Shown here: piece after piece, positions 19,996 to 26,443 of the stretch | Position numbering within the stretch: position 1 is the stretch's first letter | Layout of the letters: the number at the start of each line of letters is the position of its first letter | Source of the DNA: Mycoemilia scoparia | Lineage: Eukaryota > Kickxellomycota > Kickxellomycetes > Kickxellales > Kickxellaceae | Direction: 5' to 3' | Assembly (NCBI GenBank): GCA_027575805.1 | Contig: JANBPU010000219.1 | Location: forward strand, 1 to 26,879 | Length of the DNA: 26,879 nucleotides | Made by a program: the position numbers and the translations under genes | The notes under the pieces: generated by a model | What the model was told of the DNA's origin: nothing | Databases searched by the model: none | The model's input: the letters and a program-made list of their open reading frames with translations, nothing else

Positions 19996-20068
19996 TATTA
20001 TAATCAAGAGAAATCAACAAAAAAGGCAGGCGCTAATATTAAATCCTCTCCTCTACTCGACTACAATG

Positions 20069-20653
20069 TTATTCAGACTTGCTGTTCTTGGCTTCAACCA
20101 ACCCAAAAGCACCCAACTGCTTTTTCAAGACCCTAAACGAATCATAAGCCAAAAACACGGGGACAATCAAAAACGGTACATAAATCCCTAACAAAACCGA
20201 TCGCTGACAAACATGGAGCTGAGGTTCTCTAAACAGCAAATGAGCCATGGTTGGTTGCATCGTAGTAGCCGTATGAACGCCATAGCAAAGCAGTGGCAAA
20301 AACCTGGATTGGCAGTTCTTTGAGATTGCGATAACAGCATAGATACAGAGTGGGAGTTGTAGGATCAGTTCGCCGGCAATGAAGCTGTGCATCCACAAAA
20401 AGCTTGAATGGGTGGGGTGGGTTCTTAGAACCATCATTGGGTCTTTTAGTTGGTCGGTTAGGATGCTGCTGATCTTGAGGAGGGGAGCTGGGATAATAGC
20501 TGGGTCAACTAAGGGGTGCCAGTCTAGAAATATGCCGGCTATGATGTGGATTGCAAAGTAGGCAAAGAATAGGATGTCCCTGGGGCGGAGTCTGGATGTG
20601 CCTGTACGGGAGGTTATTACTGGCGAAGATAGGCCGGATAGAGATGCAGTCAT
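20069..20653 (-). CDS. TMEM97: TMEM97/sigma-2-like EXPERA membrane protein, 194 residues
   Basis: Four predicted membrane segments: DILFFAYFAIHIIAGIFLD (about 26-44), the segment with FIAGELILQLPLCIYAVIAI (about 91-110), the segment with LLCYGVHTATTMQPTMAHLL, and LGIYVPFLIVPVFLAYDSF. Family marks are RPRDI at the start of helix 1, the acidic pair Asp44 and Glu95 matching the ligand-site acids of TMEM97, and the YGVHTATTMQP block. Animal members are ER/lysosomal proteins tied to sterol handling; the fungal role is inferred. Single exon. A TATTTAAA box lies at 20696-20703, 42 bases upstream of the ATG. The C-terminus (KNSKSE) has no dilysine signal. Confidence 0.88.
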   Translation of the reverse strand: MTASLSGLSSPVITSRTGTSRLRPRDILFFAYFAIHIIAGIFLDWHPLVDPAIIPAPLLKISSILTDQLKDPMMVLRTHPTHSSFLWMHSFIAGELILQLPLCIYAVIAISKNCQSRFLPLLCYGVHTATTMQPTMAHLLFREPQLHVCQRSVLLGIYVPFLIVPVFLAYDSFRVLKKQLGAFGLVEAKNSKSE

Positions 20654-20695
20654 TGCCGTTTGCAGATTTCGGAGGTCGGGAGAGAATGTACTGTG

Positions 20696-20703
20696 TATTT
20701 AAA
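20696..20703 (-). promoter_or_regulatory. TATA-like box of the TMEM97-like gene
   Basis: The minus strand reads TTTAAATA, 42 bases before the ATG at 20653. Confidence 0.4.
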
Positions 20704-21054
20704 TGGAGTGGGCAGTAGTCAGCCTATTAGTGGGGTTGTTATTTATATTTTATTGATAATGACGTTTCTTGCATTTGGACTTGATTTCTGGTCAATTGTT
20801 AGTTGAATATGGGTTCTTGATATTTTGGCAATTCGTTTATTATAAGTTAAAGCACCACCATCACTACTACTACTATCCTGATAAATTCAAATATGAATTA
20901 AATTGTTCGGATGATGTTCATTATTATAAAAATGCCTTTAATATTATACTAAATAAACAAAGATTAATATGGCAAGATTTGTACAAGGTCGAATTTCACT
21001 TCTGATCAGCCACAGAATGGCTGTGGGTGGGCCCCAGCAAAGCAATTAATATAA
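20704..21054. other. Intergenic, no gene seen
   Basis: AT-rich, with an open frame of 78 codons (20769-21005) that looks like chance. A 6-base-pair hairpin CAGCCA/TGGCTG lies at 21007-21023 just before the MITE. Confidence 0.4.
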
Positions 21055-21056
21055 TA

Positions 21057-21255
21057 CGGGTAGTTATTTTTGAAGGGTGGCCATCCATTGACTGTGGATG
21101 CCCCCTATAGACACACATCGATCACCAAAAGATATGGATCATAGTTTTTGAAGGGTGAATTTTGGTGGCCCGAGATTATAGGGGCAAACACAGCCAAATT
21201 GGTGATTCTATAGCCCTTCAAAATTAATAACTCATTCTTCAGAAATCATCGTCCA
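21057..21255. mobile_element. MITE copy D1, split by a nested copy
   Basis: The left end (CGGGTAGTTATTTTTGAAGG) follows TA at 21055-21056. The body runs to about 21134. After the nested copy (21135-21234) the right terminus resumes as CTTCAGAAATCATCGTCCA, followed by TA at 21256-21257. Read in reverse, this matches the family terminus TGGATCATAATTTTTGAAG with a few changes. The body shares CATCCATT-GACTGTGG and CCCCCTATA with copies A and E. Confidence 0.65.
21135..21234. mobile_element. MITE copy D2, nested in D1 in opposite orientation
   Basis: It starts TGGATCATAGTTTTTGAAGG after TA (21133-21134). The body, with GATTATAGGGGCAAACACAG, is the reverse complement of the E-type core. It ends CTTCAAAATTAATAACTCA followed by TT, a decayed TA. 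About 100 bases. Confidence 0.7.
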
Positions 21256-21293
21256 TAGATAGCTGGTCAAATGACAGATTATAAAAAGGGCTG

Positions 21294-21299
21294 TTTATT
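21294..21299 (-). terminator. Polyadenylation signal AATAAA
   Basis: The minus strand reads AATAAA, 42 bases after the stop of the secreted protein at 21342-21902. Confidence 0.5.
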
Positions 21300-21341
21300 T
21301 ATGTGTGCAGAAAAAAAAGATATATATTTAACTATAAAAGT

Positions 21342-21902
21342 TTAGGCAGCATTGGGGTAGTTGGCCTGAGCTCTAGCAAACCATTCTCTGATCTTGTCAA
21401 AGGCCTCCTTATCGTCAGGGTCATTGGTTAGTCGAGCCTGGTTATCGGTGGTTTCCCTGAGACGATGGAAAGCCTCGTAACGATCACGGTTGGTTCCTGA
21501 GGGGATGTCCATCATACCGGCCTTGGCGTCACCAACTTGGTTGGCATATTTTTGAATGGCAGCCTGGGTCTGTGGGTTGATGGTGAATGTGGAGTCGTTT
21601 TCGGCAATGGCGATCATTTCGGGATTATCCTTTAGGACTTGAGAGGTGAATACTGAAGGTGGAGGAACAGGGCGAGGGTTGGGAGTAGGAGTAGGTCTGG
21701 GTCTAGGTCCGGGTCTGGGCCTTGGTGCAGGCGGACAAACAACCTGGCCAAAGAGAGGAATTACACCAACTGGGACACAAGCTAGATTGTGACCAGCATT
21801 AATGAGTTGACCGATGATTGGGGCAGAGCTGACGACGCCAAAGGATGTGATCTGGAGAACGATGGCAGACAAGACGGCAGATGAAAAGGCAGATAGTTTC
21901 AT
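21342..21902 (-). CDS. Secreted protein with Pro-Arg-rich linker, 186 residues
   Basis: The N-terminus MKLSAFSSAVLSAIVLQI…VVSSA is a signal peptide with likely cleavage near Ala27. A short hydrophobic domain with two cysteines follows (ACVPVGVIPLFGQVVC, about residues 41-56), consistent with one disulphide. Residues 57-81 form a Pro/Arg/Thr linker (PRPRPGPRPRPTPTPNPRPV) of the kind that spans cell walls. The C-terminal 100 residues are charged and helical-looking (VFTSQVLKDNPEMIAIAEND, FDKIREWFARAQANYP). No family recognised; a wall-associated or secreted role is inference. A CCAAT box and TATAAATA lie upstream, and AATAAA follows the stop. No intron is visible. Confidence 0.8.
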   Translation of the reverse strand: MKLSAFSSAVLSAIVLQITSFGVVSSAPIIGQLINAGHNLACVPVGVIPLFGQVVCPPAPRPRPGPRPRPTPTPNPRPVPPPSVFTSQVLKDNPEMIAIAENDSTFTINPQTQAAIQKYANQVGDAKAGMMDIPSGTNRDRYEAFHRLRETTDNQARLTNDPDDKEAFDKIREWFARAQANYPNAA

Positions 21903-22032
21903 GTTTTTGATATTAACAGTGGTTCGATTAACTATATACGAATAAAATAAAAGTATGCAACAGAAGTGGATTTGTAACAGAAAAGAACCTGAGATATGTT
22001 GGATATGTTCTTGGTGAAGGCAGACCGTAGAG

Positions 22033-22052
22033 TATTTATACCGCTTTATTGG
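22033..22052 (-). promoter_or_regulatory. CCAAT box and TATAAATA promoter of the secreted-protein gene
   Basis: The minus strand reads CCAAT, seven bases, then TATAAATA. The TATA octamer ends 130 bases before the ATG at 21902. Confidence 0.5.
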
Positions 22053-22683
22053 TTAAATGATTAGACACACGCATAGGCAAGCACAATGCTGTATTGAGAT
22101 ATATCATAAATGATCTCAGGACCAAACAGTATCAGAAAGGTGCTACTAAATTTGAAATGTCTATTTGTGTAGTAGTGATGGAGACAATAGAGCGTTGGCT
22201 TTGGATTTTGTTATTTGGAGTAATTGTGAATGTTGGTTCATAAATTGCCACAAACATTCGTACATCTACAAAATGCCTCACATTTACAGTACAACAAGAG
22301 CACTTCCATGTGCTATATTCAATACTTTGGCCCTATTTGTGTATGTATGTACGTGGAGCAGCATATATAAAAGAGGCAGAGAGAGAAAGTTGATGAGACT
22401 TTGTGTGAGACAATTGTGGACGGGTAGTTTCCAAATTGGTTGTAACCTGGAATTTAGAATGTCTAAACACACATCAACCAAGGCCAAGCCACACACATAG
22501 CAAGTACTGTCCATTGATTTGCTGACGGACAACTCTGTGGAGAAAAGACGTGTTTGGCCTTTTTGAGCTCAGATGATAATCTTGGATATTGAATGCCTGG
22601 ATATGCAAGCTATATTGAAAGCTCGCCAATTTGCATGACCAAAAATCAATCATGAATTCTTGGTATTTTCGAACACCTCAATA
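22053..22683. other. Intergenic, no gene seen
   Basis: AT-rich, with short GTAT/GA tracts near 22341-22349 and 22377-22387. Two overlapping open frames on opposite strands (22165-22500, 22284-22532) have no recognisable features. Confidence 0.4.
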
Positions 22684-22685
22684 TA

Positions 22686-22787
22686 TGGGTAATAAATTTT
22701 GAAGGGCTACATAGTCATCCATTTGGCTGTGATTGCCCCTATAATCACTGGTCACCAAAAAATTCACTCTTCAAAAATTATTGCCCA
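22686..22787. mobile_element. MITE copy E, 102 bases, best preserved
   Basis: The left end TGGGTAATAAATTTTGAAGG and right end TCTTCAAAAATTATTGCCCA are inverted repeats, with TA on both sides (22684-22685, 22788-22789). The length equals copy A. The core reads CATTTGGCTGTGATTGCCCC. Confidence 0.85.
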
Positions 22788-22789
22788 TA

Positions 22790-22855
22790 TGGGAGATTAT
22801 TTTTGAAGAGTGAAAGTTTACTAGTAAATATTTGCCTTTCAAAAATTATTACCCA
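22790..22855. mobile_element. MITE copy F, 66-base deletion form
   Basis: It shares a single TA (22788-22789) with copy E on its left and has TA at 22856-22857 on its right. Its left part, GAAGAGTGAAAGTTTACTAG, is identical to copy A. About 36 bases of the A-type interior are missing, and the termini are kept. Confidence 0.8.
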
Positions 22856-22991
22856 TATAGAAAAAATGTATGGGTACATATAGAAATCGCCCTTTATTAG
22901 TTCTTTCTAAAATAAGATTTATTTAGCTTCAATTCAAAGATATTGTACCTATTGGATATGGTGAGGTCTCGTCATTGATCAAAAGTGTGGT

Positions 22992-23000
22992 GTATAAAAA
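22992..23000. other. Candidate target duplication of the outer MULE (left copy)
   Basis: The nine bases GTATAAAAA directly precede the outer element's terminus. The right copy lies outside the window, so this is a prediction from the element boundary only. Confidence 0.3.
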
Positions 23001-23008
23001 GGCATATA

Positions 23009-23017
23009 TTTGAATTC
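23009..23017. repeat. Target-site duplication, left copy
   Basis: TTTGAATTC, identical to 26098-26106 on the other side of the inner MULE. Nine bases is typical of MULE insertions. Confidence 0.85.
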
Positions 23018-23081
23018 GGCATATATTTTTTTCTGTCACCATTTTATTTTTTTTGTCACCATTTTTGTTCTTTTTGTCACC
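23018..23081. repeat. Left terminal inverted repeat and three GTCACC sites
   Basis: GTCACC occurs at 23035-23040, 23055-23060 and 23076-23081 (spacing 20 and 21), each preceded by a T-rich run. The first site lies 17 bases from the terminus. Confidence 0.85.
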
Positions 23082-23346
23082 AAAATTTGGATAGCAAAAA
23101 CCATAATTATGGGTTTCTAATATTTAATTTATTATTCAATATTTCATATAAAAATACATTATAAACTGCTAAAAAATAAACTAATTGTATTTAGCATGTT
23201 GTCTTATAAGATGTTTATTGTAAAATAATAATAACTAATAAAAGGATAAAATAAATACTGAATTAGTACTATAAAAAGAGGACAAACCCTATAAAAATTC
23301 ATACTAAATCTATACTAAAAAATAAATAAAGAATATATAAAAGCTA
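23082..23346. other. 3' flank of the inner MULE transposase
   Basis: Very AT-rich. It is closely matched by 26175-26443 of the outer element (for example GATAGCAAAAA, TATGGGTTTCTAATATTT, AAAGAGGACAAACCC). Several AATAAA-like hexamers occur, but none was singled out. Confidence 0.6.
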
Positions 23347-25047
23347 TTAATCATGTGAGAGGGCACTTCCTACTTTCTTGGGTCTTCCCCTTTTTCTTTT
23401 TTGGCCTAGTGGTACTGTAGTAGCTTCTACAGGAAATTCTAGATTACCTATATGTACTAACATTGCAATCATATGCTTACATTGGTAATTTTTCAAGAAA
23501 TAACCACATGAACATGATGCACCAAGACCACTGCTTTCTAGCTTGACTCTAAAGATTCTCTTGGAGAGCTCAACATGAGTATCAAAGTCATCACAATATA
23601 CCACCTCATTACCTGTACTTTGTAATATTACTTCTCTCATCCTCTCATCCTCACTAACCAAGAATGTATTGCCAACTCTGAGAAATACTGGGCCTTTCTG
23701 AGTCCACTGCCAGGCTTCAGTATACTCTTTGGTACCAATCTTTGGTTCATGTATGAATATCTTTCTACCTGTATCCTTTCTTTCCTTGCTCCATCTTCCT
23801 AGGGTATTGAATATTACTTGAAAGAACTGATTAAGTGGAAGCCTTTCCCTGAATGTAGCCTGCTCCTTGAAGTATCTGTTAGTTGATTCTAAAGCATTAT
23901 TAGTTGATGGCTCATTTGGTGCAAAGCCCTCAAACCAGTTAGGGAGTTTGGTTAGCCACTGCCTCTTAAAGTAGTTAATAAAAGTTTGGATATCAGGTTG
24001 AGTATACTTTTCCCACTTCTCTAAAAACATTGGTACCATTTCCTTGAACTCTGCTTCAGAACCAGCAACTTGCAAAGAGTAAATGTCATTGAGAATTTGG
24101 CCCCTTATTGAAGAATCCATTGACCCAAATTGCTTATCAATATTAGCAATAACATGGGCCCAGCACATCCCTCTTGGCATATCAGAACCAAATACAGCCT
24201 TTATTGCATTTGTAATAGCACCAGCTCCATCTGCAATAATAGCATTTGGCCTAACATCTGATCCTTTGATACTTTGTAAAGCCAATCTTGTTTTTCTCAA
24301 AAGAAACTCATAATCCAACTCTCTTTCATCTTGTGCCAACATTAGGGAGATTGGGTGGAATTGCTTTTGTTGGTCACATGTACCAAGTATAAGAAGGGGA
24401 AATCCTTGCCACACAATTTTGTAGGTTGCATCAATATGCCAATATTGCCCTTGTAGCCCATTTTTAAGAAGCCTCTGAGTTGAAAACAAGATCCTAAAAG
24501 AAGGATTTGAGCTGACCAATTCACTGTCTGGAAAGTCAAAGCACACCACATAAGCTTCATCCTCATCAACTGGTTGATTGCAGCTAGCAATGCATTTGTT
24601 CTTTAGCTCTATAGCTGTCATTGCTGATGAAACAGATTCTGAGAGTCCTTTTTTAAGCCTTTGGATGAGATTGGTAAGTTGATCATCTGTAATAGAAAGA
24701 TCATCTGGTAAATGAGTCCTGACCATTAATGGCTGCATTATACCCCTTGAAAGTATCCCATTAACCAACCTTCTTGCCCTTTTTAGGTCACCTTCAGTAT
24801 CTAGCCCATGGTTATGCTCAAGACAAGTTTCTAAAGTTATTTCTTGTGATGTATTATGGTAAATCAATCGACGACAAGCAGGGCAATTCTTTATACTGCA
24901 CCAATAGATAACTTTACGACCCTGAATACTTGAATATGTATTCTTCTTATGCCACTTATAGGACGATAATGCCTCTGAAGCCTCATATTCAAAAAGTGTA
25001 CTAAATGTAGTAACCTTGGTCCAAATATGCCCTTTTCCATGACTCAT
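23347..25047 (-). CDS. MULE transposase with SWIM zinc finger, 566 residues
   Basis: Cut-and-paste transposase of the Mutator-like superfamily. The ATG at 25047 (MSHGKGHIW) is chosen; the frame is open seven codons further but has no ATG. Residues 49-80 form a FLYWCH/GCM-like zinc finger (YWCSIKNCPAC … CLEHNH). The catalytic core has Asp206 in YWHIDATYK, Asp273 in IIADGAG, the CWAH motif at 295-298, and a likely third acid Glu387 in NNALESTN. The SWIM finger is CSCGYFLKNYQCKH (512-525, CxCx8CxH). The C-terminus carries an AT-hook, KRGRPKK (552-558), and basic residues suiting nuclear import. All catalytic and zinc residues are present and the frame is unbroken. Gene and element share orientation. 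Confidence 0.93.
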   Translation of the reverse strand: MSHGKGHIWTKVTTFSTLFEYEASEALSSYKWHKKNTYSSIQGRKVIYWCSIKNCPACRRLIYHNTSQEITLETCLEHNHGLDTEGDLKRARRLVNGILSRGIMQPLMVRTHLPDDLSITDDQLTNLIQRLKKGLSESVSSAMTAIELKNKCIASCNQPVDEDEAYVVCFDFPDSELVSSNPSFRILFSTQRLLKNGLQGQYWHIDATYKIVWQGFPLLILGTCDQQKQFHPISLMLAQDERELDYEFLLRKTRLALQSIKGSDVRPNAIIADGAGAITNAIKAVFGSDMPRGMCWAHVIANIDKQFGSMDSSIRGQILNDIYSLQVAGSEAEFKEMVPMFLEKWEKYTQPDIQTFINYFKRQWLTKLPNWFEGFAPNEPSTNNALESTNRYFKEQATFRERLPLNQFFQVIFNTLGRWSKERKDTGRKIFIHEPKIGTKEYTEAWQWTQKGPVFLRVGNTFLVSEDERMREVILQSTGNEVVYCDDFDTHVELSKRIFRVKLESSGLGASCSCGYFLKNYQCKHMIAMLVHIGNLEFPVEATTVPLGQKRKRGRPKKVGSALSHD

Positions 25048-25145
25048 TTTATTGAAAGTTAAGATCAATAATAAGAGGAGTATAGAAACTGTAATAAAAC
25101 AAGTATCTAGTAACGAGATTTTAGAATAGTGGTATTATTGGCAGT

Positions 25146-25857
25146 TTAAAATGTTGTCAGAGTTGATGGGATGGCTCTGTAGTAATGGGCGGCGATGAGG
25201 GCAATGATGGTAGTAGGCGCTGATGATGGGGGCAATGATGGCGATGAGGGCAGTGGCAATGATGGTGGGCACGGCAGTGGTACTGGTGGTGGACAGCAAT
25301 GAGGGCAGTGATGAGGGTGCTGCTGCTGGAGGTGGTGGAGGGTGTGGCAGCACTGGTTGTTGGTGGTGGTGGAGGGCGCAGCGGCAGATGCTGGTTGTTG
25401 GTGGTGGAGGAGGGCATGGCGGCAGTGCTGGAGGTGGTAATGAGGGCGCAGCGGTGGTTGTTGCTGGTGGCAATGAGGGCACAGCGGTGGTTGTTGTTGG
25501 TGGAGGAGGGCGCGGCAGCAGTGCTGGAGGTGGCAATGAGGGTGGTGCTGGTTGTTGGTGGTGGAGGAGGGCATGGAAGCAGTGCTGGAGGTGGTAATGA
25601 GGGCGCAGCAGTGGTTGTTGCTGGTGGCAATGAGGGCGCAGTGGTGGTTGTTGGTGGTGGTGGAGGGCGCGGCGGTGGTTGTTGGTGGTGGTGGAGGGCG
25701 CGGCGGTGGTTGTTGCTGGTGGCAATGAGGGCGCAGCGGTGGTTGTTGGTGGTGGTGGAGGGCGCAGCGGTGGTTGCTGGTGGTGGTGGCAATGAGGGCA
25801 CGGCGGCGATGGGTGCTGGTGGTGGAGGTTGTGGTGGTGGTGCTGATAGAGGGCAGG
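25146..25857. repeat. GC-rich minisatellite inside the inner MULE
   Basis: About 700 bases of G-rich plus strand built from degenerate units marked by GAGGGC. In the more regular half (25442-25794) the marks are 29-36 bases apart. Typical unit pieces are GCGGTGGTTGTTGGTGGTGG and TGCTGGTGGCAATGAGGGC. It contrasts sharply with the AT-rich DNA on both sides. It lies upstream of the transposase, so the sense strand is CCACCACC-rich. Long open frames on both strands arise because the repeat contains almost no stop triplets. Confidence 0.9.
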
Positions 25858-25895
25858 ATTAAGTTTTAAAGCTGTTTTATTATAAAAAATAAAAT

Positions 25896-26097
25896 AGTGA
25901 TAAAAAACATAAAAATGGTGACAGGAAAATATAAAATGGTGCTGGGGAATATAATAGATGCTATAACAATAAATTAGGTGAAAATTAAATTAAAATGGTG
26001 AAAAAACAATAAATTAGGTGACAAAAAAAATAAATGGTGAAAATTAAATTAAATAGGTGATTAAACAATAAATTAGGTGACAAAATAAATGGATGCC
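25896..26097. repeat. Right terminal inverted repeat and about ten phased GGTGA sites
   Basis: GGTGA-type sites start at 25896 (AGTGA), 25917, 25938 (GGTGC), 25957 (GATGC, decayed), 25977, 25997, 26017, 26036, 26056 and 26076. The spacing is 19-21 bases throughout. Spacers are nearly all A and T. The outermost site lies 16 bases from the terminus. Confidence 0.85.
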
Positions 26098-26106
26098 TTT
26101 GAATTC
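26098..26106. repeat. Target-site duplication, right copy
   Basis: TTTGAATTC, identical to 23009-23017. Confidence 0.85.
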
Positions 26107-26174
26107 TGCACCAAATTTTATTAATTTTGCACCTTTTTTTGTGAATTTTGCACCTTTTTTTGAAATTTTGCACC
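26107..26174. repeat. TGCACC site array of the outer MULE
   Basis: TGCACC at 26107, 26128, 26149 and 26169 (spacing 21, 21, 20), each after the first preceded by TTT. It sits where the inner element has GTCACC sites. Confidence 0.85.
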
Positions 26175-26443
26175 AAAATTCAGATAGCAAAAATCAGAAT
26201 TATGGGTTTCTAATATTTTAGTATATTATTCAATATTTCATATAAAAATACATTATAAATTACTAAAAATAAGGAACAAATTGTATATAACAAGTTGACT
26301 TATAGAATATTTATTGTAAAAAAGTATAACTAATAAAAGAAATAAAAAGAAATATTAGACTAGTATTATAAAAAGAGGACAAACCCCATAAAAATTCATA
26401 CTAAATCTATACTAAAAAGTAAATAGAGAATATATAAAAGCTA

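Larger units (their letters stand above)
19028..20068. other. Intergenic with simple repeats, no gene seen
   Basis: Upstream of the glutaryl-CoA dehydrogenase gene and downstream of the TMEM97-like gene. It holds GA tracts (19081-19096, 19232-19252), a (GT)16 tract and a TGTAG array. Short reading frames here have simple-sequence composition and were not called. Confidence 0.4.
23018..26097 (-). mobile_element. Inner MULE (element 1), complete, 3080 bases
   Basis: Termini are GGCATATATTTTTTTCT followed by GTCACC on the left, and the inverted GGCATCCATTTATTTT followed by GTCACC on the right. A perfect 9-base direct repeat TTTGAATTC flanks it. Inside, in minus-strand order, are a site array, a GC-rich minisatellite, a 566-residue MULE/SWIM transposase, an AT-rich 3' flank and a short site array. 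The intact transposase, paired termini and perfect duplication suggest a recent and possibly autonomous element. Confidence 0.85.

Noticed and set aside
22746..22760. GGTCACC in the MITE as a link to the MULE GTCACC arrays
   Set aside because: A single occurrence without periodicity; the MITE has TA flanks and unrelated termini, so the match is probably chance.
25135..25862. Long Pro/His/Thr-rich and Gly/Val/Ala-rich reading frames on both strands
   Set aside because: They are open in several frames at once because the minisatellite contains almost no stop triplets; there is no sign of a real protein.
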